Part shown: positions 25,327-34,945 of the stretch, piece after piece
Layout of the letters: each line of letters starts with the position of its first letter
How positions within the stretch are numbered: position 1 is the stretch's first letter
Assembly (NCBI GenBank): GCA_021731045.1
Contig: JAKFYE010000013.1
Location: forward strand, 21,402-85,401
DNA: 64,000 nucleotides
Source: Bdellovibrionales bacterium
Lineage (GTDB): Bacteria; Bdellovibrionota; Bdellovibrionia; Bdellovibrionales; JAKFYE01
Reading direction: 5' to 3'
Program-made: the position numbers and the translations under genes
Notes under the pieces: model-generated
What the model was told of the DNA's origin: nothing
Seen by the model: only the letters and a program-made list of their open reading frames with translations
The model's database searches: none

Positions 25327-26709
25327 TCAATTTATTTTTGGAAAGTGTCGAGTCTCAGACAAATCTTTTGCATTCACTAACAACATAAACAAACGATCAA
25401 GACCCAACGCAATTCCGCCAGCCGGTGGAAAACCTGACTCCATGGCACGTAGTAAATCTTCATCGAGCGGCAATTCCCGCTTACCCATTTGACGGCGTTT
25501 TTCGTTAGCTTCTTCGAATCTTCGGCGTAGTTCTACAGGGTCATTTAACTCATGAAACGCATTTGCAAGTTCAACACCTCGCCAATACAGTTCAAATCGA
25601 TCGGCCCACCCGTCTGACGTGAGTCGTGCCCAAGCGGCCTGCGATGGCGGATAATTACGTACAATCAAAGGACCTTGTGTTCCTAAACGTGGCTCTATTT
25701 TTTCTAAGAAAATTTTAAAAAATATTTCATCTCCGTCATCATCAACATTAATGTGCACGCCCATTTCAGAAGCAAGAGTGACCAGTTCAGATCGATGGGT
25801 ATGCGGAGTTAAATCGAACTCACAATTTTCTTTAAAAAGTGCGGCGATGGTTGTTTCTCGTACGGCGCCCCAACCATGAATAGGTTCCGGCCAATGGAGT
25901 TTTAGATAATTTAAAAGACCTTTCACATCTTTGACGATCTGATCTAAATTGGCATACGCGCGGTACCACTCCAACATCAAAAATTCGGGCTGATGATGGG
26001 CGCTGAGCTCGTTATTGCGAAACGACGATTTAAATTCAAAAATACGCTCGTGCCCTAGGCTCAGAATTTTCTTGAGGCTAAACTCTGGGCTCGTCGGCAA
26101 ATAAAATGTCTGGGTATTTTTGCCCATCGAAAATTCAGTAGAAAAAACATCGATGAACGGCTCAAGTCCCGGAGACGTCACCAACGTTGGCGTACGAACT
26201 TCCGTGAAATTTAAAAAGGTAAAACATTTGCGTACGAGTTCTAAAAAAAGCTGCCATTGTTTATCTCGTTTTATCGTGACCTGTGATTCTAAGGGTGCTG
26301 TTTTGGACGGAGCTAAAAGTTTAATCTCAGTCGGACTCATGTTTTCGATTTTTGGAAACAAACCCGATGTATAGACATGAATCCATTCGACTCGAACTAA
26401 AACTAAATCATGGGGCTCAAGGATATGCTCCACTAACTCCTGACTTTCACTCGCCAGCAAGTTGGTTTTAAAAAAGAATTCTTCGCCACCAATAGTGATG
26501 CAAAATTGCTCGATCGTATCGCTAAGAGGTGAGCGAATCAGACGTGTGAGGCGACCTCCTAAATAAAAAAACTCTGTTTTTGATTTTCCGCCGGCAGTTA
26601 AAATCGAAAACTCCGACTTCATTTCTTGAACGGTGAGGGTTTTAACGTCTAAAGACGGGTAAGGCGTCCATGTGTTTTCAATGTACTCGAGCCGTATTTT
26701 GTTACTCAT
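25327..26709 (-). CDS. epmA: EpmA/GenX-like EF-P beta-lysine ligase with N-terminal extension
   Basis: This class II lysyl-tRNA-synthetase paralogue attaches (R)-beta-lysine to elongation factor P. Hallmarks are the class II core: TEVRTPTLVTSPGLEPF, FYLPTSPEFSLKKILSLG, EFKSSFRNNELSAHHQPEF, LEWYRAY, then GVELANAFHELNDP and the final GGIALGLDRLFMLL. At 460 residues it exceeds E. coli EpmA (about 325). The extra N-terminal 125 residues contain strand-like segments (FFYLGGRLTRLIRS, DLVLVRVEWIHVY) that resemble an OB-fold, like the anticodon domain that EpmA lost. EF-P and EpmB genes are not in the window. EpmA identity is strong; the extension's function is open. Confidence 0.85.
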   Translation of the reverse strand: MSNKIRLEYIENTWTPYPSLDVKTLTVQEMKSEFSILTAGGKSKTEFFYLGGRLTRLIRSPLSDTIEQFCITIGGEEFFFKTNLLASESQELVEHILEPHDLVLVRVEWIHVYTSGLFPKIENMSPTEIKLLAPSKTAPLESQVTIKRDKQWQLFLELVRKCFTFLNFTEVRTPTLVTSPGLEPFIDVFSTEFSMGKNTQTFYLPTSPEFSLKKILSLGHERIFEFKSSFRNNELSAHHQPEFLMLEWYRAYANLDQIVKDVKGLLNYLKLHWPEPIHGWGAVRETTIAALFKENCEFDLTPHTHRSELVTLASEMGVHINVDDDGDEIFFKIFLEKIEPRLGTQGPLIVRNYPPSQAAWARLTSDGWADRFELYWRGVELANAFHELNDPVELRRRFEEANEKRRQMGKRELPLDEDLLRAMESGFPPAGGIALGLDRLFMLLVNAKDLSETRHFPKIN

Positions 26710-26870
26710 GTGAAGAGTTGATACACGACTCAGTTGAGCTCCACAACACTTGGTTTAGTCATACCTAAGTTATTGAAAATACTATGGTTATGCCTCAAGA
26801 CGCCAGGCCTTACAAATCCCCTATTCCGTGGTATAGGCATTGCTTTATTAGAAGGTAACTCGGAGGAGAG

Positions 26871-27596
26871 ATGAAAAAGCAGGTATTTTTCGTATTCACT
26901 ATGACCCTATTAACCGTGGCTTCAAATGCGGCGTTGGCCTTTGTACGGGTCGGCAACAGTAAAATTTCAGCTCCTCAAAAAACTATAAAAGAAGCTCAAA
27001 AAAATAATTTTGGCATCTCCAACGAAGAGCGCCGAATTAAAAATGAAATCTTAAGTTTAAAAAAAGGCGATCAAAAAGCTTATGAAAAACTCGTACAAGA
27101 TTCTTTGGGACATCCTCCCGAATATAAAAGTTATTTGCTAGAAATTCGCGATGGATTAACTCAAATTGAAAAAGCAAAAATGATTGCTAAAAACACATTG
27201 TTCAATCAAATTCGCCTTAATAAAGATTTCGTATTTCAATCTATAGTGAATCGTCATGCCGCGCCTACATGGGCTGCCGCCGAATATTATATTAAACGTG
27301 ATATTAATGACTCTTTAATTTACGTCTCTAAAAAAGAAAACGACTTTCAATTTGAAACGGCGGATTGGGGACGTGTCACCGTGGCAGCTAACTTGAAAAC
27401 AGCGAATTGGCATATGGACATTGCAAGTCGTTTTGATTTAAACAAGCCAGACCCTTCGGCAAAAGATATTAAAGTTGATACCGATGGCTCTTCTGCACCT
27501 CTTGATATGGATGAGAGTTTGCCACCGCAAGAAGAAGTTCCAGTTCCGAACTTGACCCAAGTAAACAAAAAATCAATTTTCAAACCGAGAAAATAG
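26871..27596 (+). CDS. Secreted protein of unknown function
   Basis: The protein has 241 residues. A signal peptide (MKKQVFFVFTMTLLTVASNAALA) precedes a charged helical mature domain (residues about 30-120), then a mixed region (WAAAEYYIKRDINDSLIYV) and an acidic/Pro-rich tail (LPPQEEVPVPN). A CGGAGGAG Shine-Dalgarno lies just before the ATG. I recognise no conserved domain. It converges with the MnmC-like gene, leaving 34 bp. It may be periplasmic, but no activity can be assigned. Confidence 0.7.
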   Translation: MKKQVFFVFTMTLLTVASNAALAFVRVGNSKISAPQKTIKEAQKNNFGISNEERRIKNEILSLKKGDQKAYEKLVQDSLGHPPEYKSYLLEIRDGLTQIEKAKMIAKNTLFNQIRLNKDFVFQSIVNRHAAPTWAAAEYYIKRDINDSLIYVSKKENDFQFETADWGRVTVAANLKTANWHMDIASRFDLNKPDPSAKDIKVDTDGSSAPLDMDESLPPQEEVPVPNLTQVNKKSIFKPRK

Positions 27597-27630
27597 TCAC
27601 AAACGAGAATGCGGCTGATTTTACTGATCG

Positions 27631-28338
27631 TTATCTTACAGCGATAGTACATTCGCGTTTGCTGGCATAACCCGCGATATCTAGTAACTCAAATCCATGA
27701 TGTTTTAAAGCGCGCTTAAGACGCCCTTTCGATGCGTAGGTTGCAAAGACACACTTTTCTTCAGTCGCGGAGCTTAAAACTTTATCTAAAGCTTCGAGAT
27801 CCCAAAGTTCAGGATTAATTTTATCGCTAAATGCATCATATAAAATAACCGAAAACTTTTTCTCACCTAAATCATAGTGCGAAGAAAACCCCTCCAATAG
27901 CTTGAGATCTTCAGATATCATGAGGCGCTTTAGGCTTTCTTTTGTTTTCAAAACTCCAAAATGACCATTCATTTTTTCTAAAACCTTCTCGTACGCCAAG
28001 GTAAAGTCGTCTTGCGCTTTTTCTCCCATCACCCAATTTCGAAATTGCGCTTTGAGGCTTTCTTCAGTTTCAAAAGACCAAATCTGGGGGGAAAGTTGAT
28101 ACTTAAGACTGACGGCTACAGACATAATTTCGTTGTATCCGAGTCCTAATCCTAAAGAGAAAATATGTGGTGGTAGTCCTTTGTTGAGTGCAATTTCTAA
28201 AGCCCGACCATAAACGTGCACCGTCTCTGAAAATGCCCCCATAAAATGATGCATTTTTTCGACTTTTCCGTCAGATCTCATAATTTCTAACGTGGGACTG
28301 CCATCATCCGTTGTTTGGAATGCGAACTTGCTGCTCAT
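27631..28338 (-). CDS. MnmC-like tRNA mnm5U methyltransferase domain
   Basis: The protein has 235 residues and resembles the N-terminal methyltransferase half of MnmC (DUF752), which completes mnm5U at tRNA wobble position 34. Visible are FAFQTTDDGSPTLEIMRSDG (start of the domain), GLGLGYNE (SAM-binding loop), VILYDAFSDKINPELWD (the conserved D-AF-x-P-x-x-NPELW signature) and FATYASKGRLKRALKHHGFE. The oxidase half is absent. In-frame starts at 28365 (TTG) and 28338 (ATG) are both possible; neither has a Shine-Dalgarno. The ATG lies 28 bp from the divergent radical SAM start. Confidence 0.8.
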   Translation of the reverse strand: MSSKFAFQTTDDGSPTLEIMRSDGKVEKMHHFMGAFSETVHVYGRALEIALNKGLPPHIFSLGLGLGYNEIMSVAVSLKYQLSPQIWSFETEESLKAQFRNWVMGEKAQDDFTLAYEKVLEKMNGHFGVLKTKESLKRLMISEDLKLLEGFSSHYDLGEKKFSVILYDAFSDKINPELWDLEALDKVLSSATEEKCVFATYASKGRLKRALKHHGFELLDIAGYASKRECTIAVR

Positions 28339-28366
28339 GCGTTTAACATGTAAGACAGATTTCAAT

Positions 28367-29344
28367 ATGAGTCATCTGCCGTATTATCCTATCTCTAAAT
28401 ATTACCAAGAACGCTTTGGAGAAAAGGTTTATAAAATTCCTGTGGCTGTAGCGGATGACTGTCCCAATCGTCGTGGCCTTAAAGGCATGCAGACTTGTAT
28501 TTTTTGTGATGAATGGGGTTCTGCCGCAAATAAAGAAAGTCATAAATCTGAATTACGTACGCAAATAGAAACCGTGCGTGCGCACATGATTAAAAAATAT
28601 CATGCGCGAAAATTTTTAGTTTATTTTCAAGCCTATACCAATACATTTGAGCGTCTGCCGGCTTTAAGAATGAATTACGACACGGCTCTTAGTTATGAGG
28701 ATGTCGTTGGATTTGTTATTGGCACTCGCCCCGACTGCCTTTCTAAATCACTTTTTACGACTTGGAACGAATACGCAGAAAAGACGTCTGTTTTTGTCGA
28801 ACTGGGAGTTCAAACACTCTTCAATGATCAGTTAGTTTTTTTAAGACGTGGTCATACCCGCGAACAATCCATCGACGCTATCTATAAGTTGCATGCAGAG
28901 ACACCTAAAATAAGCCTCGGCGTGCATTTAATGTTTGGAATGCCGGGAGAAACCGACGAGCAGATTATTGAGACGGCTGAAGTTCTCTCGCAATTACCTA
29001 TCGACAATGTCAAACTTCACAATCTTCACGTCTTGACCAACACGCCTCTTGCAGAACTTTACCATCAAGGACATTTTGTGCCGATAGATTTTGAAACCTA
29101 CGCACGACGAGTGATGTTGTTTTTGCAGCATTTAAAACCAACAATTGCTGTTCATCGTTTAGGGGCAGTTGCGTCAAGGTGGGATGAGCTTGTGGCTCCC
29201 GAATGGACGCGGCACAAGATGGCCATTTTCCAGAATATTATCGATTACATGAAGGACCGCAAGGCTTCCCAGGGGCAGCTCTTTTCAGGTTCCACACCTA
29301 GTGGACAGCCCAATTCTCGCGTGCTAGCGTCTCAGACAATCTAA
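28367..29344 (+). CDS. Radical SAM protein, YhcC/TIGR01212 type
   Basis: The protein has 325 residues. The cluster motif is spread as C32, C44, C47 (DDCPNRRGLKGMQTCIFCDE), the atypical spacing of the YhcC group. Downstream motifs FLVYFQAYTNTF, FVELGVQTL, GVHLMFGMPGETD and HNLHVLTNTPLAELY are typical. The function of the family is unresolved. A recent-homologue tail (after RKASQGQLF) is low complexity. The ATG at 28367 gives MSHLPYYPISKYY, the usual N-terminus. It lies 15 bp upstream of gcvP with the same orientation, so the two are probably co-transcribed. Confidence 0.85.
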   Translation: MSHLPYYPISKYYQERFGEKVYKIPVAVADDCPNRRGLKGMQTCIFCDEWGSAANKESHKSELRTQIETVRAHMIKKYHARKFLVYFQAYTNTFERLPALRMNYDTALSYEDVVGFVIGTRPDCLSKSLFTTWNEYAEKTSVFVELGVQTLFNDQLVFLRRGHTREQSIDAIYKLHAETPKISLGVHLMFGMPGETDEQIIETAEVLSQLPIDNVKLHNLHVLTNTPLAELYHQGHFVPIDFETYARRVMLFLQHLKPTIAVHRLGAVASRWDELVAPEWTRHKMAIFQNIIDYMKDRKASQGQLFSGSTPSGQPNSRVLASQTI

Positions 29345-29359
29345 ATTCTGAGGTTTCAC

Positions 29360-32200
29360 ATGATTTCATCACAACGTGAATTTGCGGATCGTCATATTGG
29401 TCCTTCGTCAGCTGAGCAAAAGAAAATGCTGGAGCATATTGGATTTCAAAATCTAACGGCTCTTACCGATAAAGCGGTGCCTCAATCGATTCAGTTAAAA
29501 CGCGATTTAGATTTACCGAAAGCTCTTAAAGAGAATGAAGCAGTTGAAAAAATCCAACATATGTTTTCTAAAAATAAAATTTTTAAATCGTTTCTCGGTC
29601 AAGGTTATAGCGACACGATCACACCGGGAGTCATCCTCAGAAATATTTTAGAAAACCCAGGATGGTACACTCAGTATACCCCTTACCAAGCCGAAATTGC
29701 ACAGGGTCGTCTCGAAGCGCTATTAAATTTTCAGACAATGATCACCGATCTCACAGGGCTTGAAATCGCCAACGCCTCTTTGCTCGATGAGGCTACCGCT
29801 GCGGCCGAAGCGATGGCGATGGCTTATCATGCAGAAGGCTCAGAAACTAAAAACGTGTTTTTTGTTTCTGAACTTTGCCACCCGCAAGTGATCGAAGTGG
29901 TCATTACACGTGCGGAACCGGTAGGAATTAAAATTGTCATTGGCAACCACGAAACTCAAAAATTTAACGATCAAATTTTCGGTGCCCTCTTACAATATCC
30001 GGCGACGAACGGAACTGTTTTTGATTACACCAGTACGATTCAAAAACTTCATGACGTAAAGGCCTTAGCTATAGTTGCCGCCGATATTTTAGCGCTGACC
30101 GTTTTAAAGTCTCCAGGAGACATGGGCGCCGATATCGCGATCGGAAACACGCAACGCTTTGGCGTACCCATGGGCTTTGGTGGCCCACATGCGGCCTATA
30201 TGGCGACAAAACAAACGTTCGTTCGCTCTATGCCAGGACGAATAGTTGGAGTTTCTGTCGATGCACAAGGTCGCCCCGCCATTCGCTTAGCCCTTCAAAC
30301 TCGCGAACAACATATTCGTCGCGAAAAAGCGACAAGCAATATTTGTACGGCTCAAGTTTTACTCGCGATTATGTCGAGCATGTACGCGGTTTATCACGGG
30401 CCCGAAGGTACCAAAACTATCGCGCGCACCGTTTTAAGTTTGGCGCAGGGTTTTGCAAAAGAACTTCAAGCTAAAGGCATTCAAGTTCTCTCGACAGATA
30501 TTTTTGATACCGTTGCCGTGCAAACGTCTGACGCCAAAACAATTTTAAATCGTGCAAATCAAAAAGGAATGAATCTTCGTAAATTCAGCGACACCGTTGT
30601 ATTGGTGTCTTTTGATGAATGCAAAACCGAATCTGATGTTCTTGAGCTTATCGAAATCTTTACCGGAAAATCGGCAACGGTTTCTCTTAAGCTTCTCGAC
30701 GAATCGGTTTTAGGAAAACTCAAACGCTCCACACCTATTTTGGTGCATGAAGTTTTCAATCGCTATCATTCTGAAACCGAAATGCTTCGTTACATTTACC
30801 GATTACAATCACGTGATTTATCTTTAGCTCATTCTATGATTGCTCTGGGTTCTTGCACGATGAAGTTAAACTCAACCGCCGAAATGATTCCTGTCACGTG
30901 GCCAGAAGTCGGTCGCATTCATCCTTTTGCACCTAAAGACCAAACGAATGGATATTTTGAACTCTTCAGCGATTTAGAACGTTGGCTTTGTGAAATTACA
31001 GGCTTTGCCGGAGTTTCCCTTCAACCGAATGCCGGTTCGCAAGGGGAATACGCAGGTCTACTGGCAATTCGCAAATATCACGAAACGCGCGGAGATTCAG
31101 GCCGTAATATTTGTTTAATTCCAAGTTCCGCTCACGGCACAAACCCCGCGAGCGCGGTTATGGCCGGAATGAAAGTCGTCGTTGTCGCGTGCGATGACGG
31201 TGGCAACGTCGATCTTAATGATTTACGTGCGAAAGCCGAAGCTCACAGCCGCAATCTTGCCGCACTGATGGTGACGTATCCGTCTACACACGGAGTTTTT
31301 GAAGAACCGATCAAAGAAATTTGTAACATCATTCATAAACATGGCGGCCAAGTTTATATGGACGGCGCTAACATGAACGCACAAGTTGGCTTATGTCGCC
31401 CCGGAGATTTTGGGCCTGACGTTTGCCATCTTAATCTCCACAAAACATTTTGTATCCCGCACGGCGGAGGCGGCCCAGGCATGGGCCCGATTGGCGTGGC
31501 AAAACATTTACTACCATTTCTTCCTGGTCATAAAACCTACGGCGTAGGTACAAACCAAAGCTCCGGCGCTGTTTCGGCGACCCCATGGGGGAGTTCAAGC
31601 ATCTTACCTATTCCGTGGATGTACATCGCTATGATGGGCGCCCAAGGATTAAAAACCGCGACACAAGTGGCAATTCTAAACGCTAACTATGTCGCCAAAA
31701 AACTCGATCCGCATTTTCCTGTACTATTTAAAGGTAAAGACGGTCTTGTCGCGCACGAATGTATCGTAGATTTAAGACCATTAACTGCTAAGAGCGGCAT
31801 CACGGTTGAAGACATTGCCAAAAGACTTATGGATTACAACTATCACGCGCCCACAGTTTCATTCCCCGTCCCGGGCACAATGATGATCGAACCCACCGAG
31901 AGCGAATCTTTGCACGAGTTAAATCGGTTCTGCGAAGCTATGATCGCCATCAGAAAAGAAATTCAAGACGTCATTGATGGTAAGACAGATAAAACAAACA
32001 ACACACTCAAAAACGCCCCACATACGGCCGCAGTTTTAACAACCGAAACCTGGAGTCATTCCTACTCCCGCGAAACGGCAGTCTTCCCACTCGCATGGGT
32101 CAAAGCCTCAAAATTCTGGCCCTCAGTAGGAAGAATCAACAACCCGCACGGCGACCGCAACCTCATCTGTTCCTGTCCCACCACCGACACCTACACTTAA
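29360..32200 (+). CDS. gcvP: Glycine dehydrogenase (decarboxylating), P-protein
   Basis: The PLP enzyme decarboxylates glycine and loads the aminomethyl group on lipoyl-GcvH. The 946-residue single-chain form has both halves; the N-terminal half carries FADRHIGPS and the segment [16 protein letters not shown]. The PLP lysine is about K695 in [25 protein letters not shown] lies 6 bp before the ATG. GcvT and GcvH genes, often linked with gcvP, are not present in the window. The gene follows the radical SAM gene by 15 bp. The assignment is secure. Confidence 0.95.
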   Translation: MISSQREFADRHIGPSSAEQKKMLEHIGFQNLTALTDKAVPQSIQLKRDLDLPKALKENEAVEKIQHMFSKNKIFKSFLGQGYSDTITPGVILRNILENPGWYTQYTPYQAEIAQGRLEALLNFQTMITDLTGLEIANASLLDEATAAAEAMAMAYHAEGSETKNVFFVSELCHPQVIEVVITRAEPVGIKIVIGNHETQKFNDQIFGALLQYPATNGTVFDYTSTIQKLHDVKALAIVAADILALTVLKSPGDMGADIAIGNTQRFGVPMGFGGPHAAYMATKQTFVRSMPGRIVGVSVDAQGRPAIRLALQTREQHIRREKATSNICTAQVLLAIMSSMYAVYHGPEGTKTIARTVLSLAQGFAKELQAKGIQVLSTDIFDTVAVQTSDAKTILNRANQKGMNLRKFSDTVVLVSFDECKTESDVLELIEIFTGKSATVSLKLLDESVLGKLKRSTPILVHEVFNRYHSETEMLRYIYRLQSRDLSLAHSMIALGSCTMKLNSTAEMIPVTWPEVGRIHPFAPKDQTNGYFELFSDLERWLCEITGFAGVSLQPNAGSQGEYAGLLAIRKYHETRGDSGRNICLIPSSAHGTNPASAVMAGMKVVVVACDDGGNVDLNDLRAKAEAHSRNLAALMVTYPSTHGVFEEPIKEICNIIHKHGGQVYMDGANMNAQVGLCRPGDFGPDVCHLNLHKTFCIPHGGGGPGMGPIGVAKHLLPFLPGHKTYGVGTNQSSGAVSATPWGSSSILPIPWMYIAMMGAQGLKTATQVAILNANYVAKKLDPHFPVLFKGKDGLVAHECIVDLRPLTAKSGITVEDIAKRLMDYNYHAPTVSFPVPGTMMIEPTESESLHELNRFCEAMIAIRKEIQDVIDGKTDKTNNTLKNAPHTAAVLTTETWSHSYSRETAVFPLAWVKASKFWPSVGRINNPHGDRNLICSCPTTDTYT

Positions 32201-32203
32201 AAC

Positions 32204-32231
32204 TTCGTACTCGCAATTTTGCGAGTACGAA
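32204..32231. terminator. Hairpin after gcvP, possible terminator
   Basis: Perfect 13-bp arms (TTCGTACTCGCAA and its complement) are separated by TT. On the plus strand the hairpin is followed by A residues, not T, so it is not a canonical intrinsic terminator of gcvP; on the minus strand it is followed by GTTTTAAG, a short T run. It may act weakly for transcription arriving from the SPOR side, or be a processing stem. Confidence 0.4.
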
Positions 32232-32337
32232 AAAAACACAAAGTAATGACCCTATCCAGTCCTTCCTCAACTAACTTTGCCTACACGCTAAAACGTCAGC
32301 CCCAATTGTTACATAGGCCAACTTCGTAAGCTCTTTT

Positions 32338-32497
32338 CTGCGTTTCTATTCTCAATTTCAATATCTTCTAGAATAAGGATTGAACACACGATGGCCAAAG
32401 GCCATTCGCGCGCACGAGGCGCGCGAAAGTGTGTTCATGCGCCCACGGAGGGGCGCCCTTATTCTAGAAGATATTGAAATTGAGAATAGAAACGCAG
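32338..32497. repeat. 160-bp branched element with perfect 41-bp inverted arms
   Basis: The left arm (32338-32378) and right arm (32457-32497) are exact reverse complements over 41 bp. The inner 78 bp (32379-32456) fold into ordered stems: TGAACACAC (32381-32389) with GTGTGTTCA (32429-32437) enclosing two hairpins, ATGGCC/AAA/GGCCAT (32391-32405) and TTCGCGCGC/ACGAG/GCGCGCGAA (32405-32427), followed by GCGCCC/ACGGAG/GGGCGC (32439-32456). GCTC and GAGC just outside can also pair past a TTTT bulge. It contains no plausible coding sequence. The outer arms are AT-rich and the inner hairpins GC-rich. It could be a cruciform-forming element, a MITE or a structured RNA. Confidence 0.85.
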
Positions 32498-32515
32498 GAG
32501 CGAGGTAAGTAAGTC

Positions 32516-33082
32516 TTATTCGTGAGCGATAATGGCGTCTTTGATTCCTTGGGATCGGAATTTTTCACGAAGCGTGTAAGCTTCTTCTTTCGAAGCCACA
32601 GGTCCGATGCGCACTCTTGAATAGGGAATATCATTAACTGTGACCGATTGAATGTATCCCGTAAACCCTTTCGCTTTGTAATCTTCTAACATTTTTTGTG
32701 CGGCGGCTTCGTTATCGGCAATAGCCGCGATTTGCACACTAAATCCCGACTTCGTCGCATTTTCGGGACGAGCTTCAGGTTGGTGACCTTTGCCTCCGAC
32801 AAACTTAATTTTTTCACCTTTAGTTTTTTCTTCGTGAGAAACGATGGCAGGTGTAGCAACGGCCGCTTTGTGCAATTTAACTTCCATATGCTCATCGCTA
32901 GAAGGAACTCGCTGTTCTTCCGTTTTGGTCTCGACCGTTAAATCCTGAGTTGAGTTTTGAACTCCTGGCTCCGAGTGGATCGAAAAAAGCGTGTCCCCGG
33001 CTTGTCCTTTGAACGATATCAGGTAAAAACTTCCAAACACGACAGTAAATCCTACGACTGCACTTATTCCAAATCGCTTCAT
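32516..33082 (-). CDS. SPOR-domain protein with N-terminal membrane anchor
   Basis: The protein has 188 residues. The N-terminal hydrophobic segment (ISAVVGFTVVFGSFYLIS) is a single-pass anchor or signal, followed by a polar linker (residues about 30-110), then a C-terminal SPOR domain (about residues 112-186): GFSVQIAAIADNEAAAQKML, DIPYSRVRIGPVASKEEAYTL. SPOR domains bind denuded septal peptidoglycan, so the protein may act at the division site or in cell-wall remodelling. It is divergent from the RluA gene, and its stop lies 18 bp from the branched inverted-repeat element. Confidence 0.85.
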   Translation of the reverse strand: MKRFGISAVVGFTVVFGSFYLISFKGQAGDTLFSIHSEPGVQNSTQDLTVETKTEEQRVPSSDEHMEVKLHKAAVATPAIVSHEEKTKGEKIKFVGGKGHQPEARPENATKSGFSVQIAAIADNEAAAQKMLEDYKAKGFTGYIQSVTVNDIPYSRVRIGPVASKEEAYTLREKFRSQGIKDAIIAHE

Positions 33083-33180
33083 AATGATCTCCTCATCTCA
33101 CTCTATCTATCGGGGATTATTTAGAGAAATATTATGTGATCTTACTAGACGAATGTGCGGAAAAACGCCTATACACAGAC

Positions 33181-34140
33181 ATGCCACTTAGCCGCTTGAC
33201 CTTAGTCAGAGAAAAACCGCCCTCCGGTAAAAAAGAAGATCCTCCACGCTTGGATAATTTCTTAGCGGCGACCTTACCCGTAAGGATGGCACAACCCGTT
33301 TCGAAAGGTATGGTTCGCAAACTCATCATAGCCGGTGCCGTTTACATAAATGGTAAACGTGTGCGCATTGCTTCGCGCCCGGTTATTTACGGCGCCAAAG
33401 TGGACGTAATGGTCGATAAACAAAAATTGAATGCGAAGAACTACTTCGAAGAAAAATTAATTGAATTCACCGCTGCCAATATTTTATTTGAAGATGATGA
33501 TCTCATTGTTGTCCATAAGCCTATGGGTTTACCCACACAACCAACCCTAGATAAAGCCCGTAACAACCTTTACGCCGCCGTTCAAAAATTCTTACGTGAG
33601 CGAGAGGGTCATCCTGATGTTTACGTTGGTCTTCATCATCGATTGGATCGTGACACGAGTGGTTTATTGCTGTTAACAAAAACAAAGCGCGCCAACTCTC
33701 CCGTTTCCGATATGTTTCGCGAACACAGCATCACGAAGACGTATGTCGCCGTCGTGGGCAATGCCTCTCGGCTTGAAAAAGATGGTTCAACGTTTATAGT
33801 TTCCAACCATCTTAAAAAAGATCCCAACCCACAAAATCCCGTGACGAAATACACAGCGGCAACTTCAGGTGGCGATCGTGCGGAAACGCATTTTCAAGTT
33901 ATCAGCCGACCGCAAGGAATCGTGCAAGCTCAACCCATCACAGGTCGAACCCATCAAATCCGCGTGCATCTGTCAGAACTCGGTTTTCCAATTCTTGGAG
34001 ATCCTCTCTACGGCAAATCCTTCACCACGCAATCCCTCAGGCTCATGCTCCACGCGTGGAAGCTTGAATTCACTCATCCCTTTACCGACAAAAAAATCCT
34101 CGTAGAAGATCCTCTACCAAAAGAATTTCAACGAACTTAA
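33181..34140 (+). CDS. RluA-family pseudouridine synthase
   Basis: The enzyme isomerises uridine to pseudouridine in rRNA or tRNA. The N-terminal S4-like domain (RLDNFLAATLP to AGAVYINGKRVR) precedes the catalytic domain, with HHRLDRDTSGLLLLTKT holding the catalytic Asp (about D156). VHKPMGLPTQ, ITKTYVAVV, ITGRTHQIRVHLSELGFPILGD are the other family motifs. The ATG at 33181 is chosen; a GTG at 33136 with AGAG upstream adds 15 residues and is equally possible. The specific site (RluA, RluC or RluD type) cannot be told. It is divergent from the SPOR gene. Confidence 0.88.
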   Translation: MPLSRLTLVREKPPSGKKEDPPRLDNFLAATLPVRMAQPVSKGMVRKLIIAGAVYINGKRVRIASRPVIYGAKVDVMVDKQKLNAKNYFEEKLIEFTAANILFEDDDLIVVHKPMGLPTQPTLDKARNNLYAAVQKFLREREGHPDVYVGLHHRLDRDTSGLLLLTKTKRANSPVSDMFREHSITKTYVAVVGNASRLEKDGSTFIVSNHLKKDPNPQNPVTKYTAATSGGDRAETHFQVISRPQGIVQAQPITGRTHQIRVHLSELGFPILGDPLYGKSFTTQSLRLMLHAWKLEFTHPFTDKKILVEDPLPKEFQRT

Positions 34141-34200
34141 TTCGATTCATTAAATTCTAGTTCTGATTTTTCAGTTCAGCCATTGTAGGGTTTTATTGAA

Positions 34201-34929
34201 TTAAGGCTCTTTCTGTTTTTCAGCTTCAAACCAAAATCCCAAAGGAAAGGGAAGAGGTTTGTTCTTTGAAAATCCCTTAGAAATAAGCTCACTTTTAAAA
34301 TTTGGAAGTCTATCTGGAACAAGTGAATCTAGCTTTTCAATTTTAATAAATTTCACAGTGTATCCAACCTTCTGAAGTGTCTCTTTATATTCATCAAAAA
34401 GACCTTGTGACATCAAAAGCTTTTCTACAACTGTATATGATTTCGTATCTTTATTTTCAGACTTTGCCAGAGCCGTCCATTCAGAACTTTTAGAAATAAT
34501 AAAACTCCATCGGCGAATCATTGTTTCGCCACGGAAAGGTATCTCTAAGCTCAGCTTGGCGGGTCGATTTGTCTGATTATTTAAAAGTGCACGCAAGGAC
34601 TTTTCTGTAAAAGCTATAGCCTCGACTGAGACGACATCACAAGTTTTCTCATAAAAAGCGTCCAAGGTGCCTGGTTTATAATTTAAAGAATTGTAGTCTA
34701 AACGAAAGTGCCCAACTTCATCAGGAACAATATGCATTTTAGCAAAGTACTTCTTGTCTAAGGGAGCAATAGACATTCCCATACTACAACTTGCAGTACG
34801 GTCTTCAATCTTCTGGAATCCACTCGAATCACTTATAATTTTTAGGTCTTTCGTAGTTCCAGAAAAACCAATAAGACTAAATGAAATCACGACCCATAAA
34901 ATAAATAAGAAATTCATTTTAAAACGCAT
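34201..34929 (-). CDS. Secreted protein of unknown function
   Basis: The protein has 242 residues. A signal peptide (MRFKMNFLFILWVVISFSLIGFSG) is followed by a mature domain with two Cys (SCSMGMSI and KTCDVVSVE) that could pair. The Shine-Dalgarno GGGGAG lies 8 bp upstream of the ATG. I recognise no family. It lies 16 bp downstream of the smaller secreted gene at 34946-35332 in the same orientation, and both products have two Cys in the predicted mature part, so they are probably an operon. The codon use looks like its neighbours. Confidence 0.7.
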   Translation of the reverse strand: MRFKMNFLFILWVVISFSLIGFSGTTKDLKIISDSSGFQKIEDRTASCSMGMSIAPLDKKYFAKMHIVPDEVGHFRLDYNSLNYKPGTLDAFYEKTCDVVSVEAIAFTEKSLRALLNNQTNRPAKLSLEIPFRGETMIRRWSFIISKSSEWTALAKSENKDTKSYTVVEKLLMSQGLFDEYKETLQKVGYTVKFIKIEKLDSLVPDRLPNFKSELISKGFSKNKPLPFPLGFWFEAEKQKEP

Positions 34930-34945
34930 CTAATAAACTCCCCTG

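Larger units (their letters stand above)
32201..32515. other. Gene-free interval between gcvP and the SPOR gene
   Basis: This 315-bp gap holds a hairpin at 32204-32231 just after gcvP, about 100 bp of AT-rich filler with no frame I trust, and the 160-bp branched inverted-repeat element at 32338-32497. The SPOR gene stop on the minus strand lies 18 bp beyond the element. I see no coding sequence. Confidence 0.75.

Noticed and set aside
32204..32231. Canonical intrinsic terminator of gcvP
   Set aside because: The stem is good, but A residues, not T, follow on the plus strand. Listed only as a weak terminator candidate.
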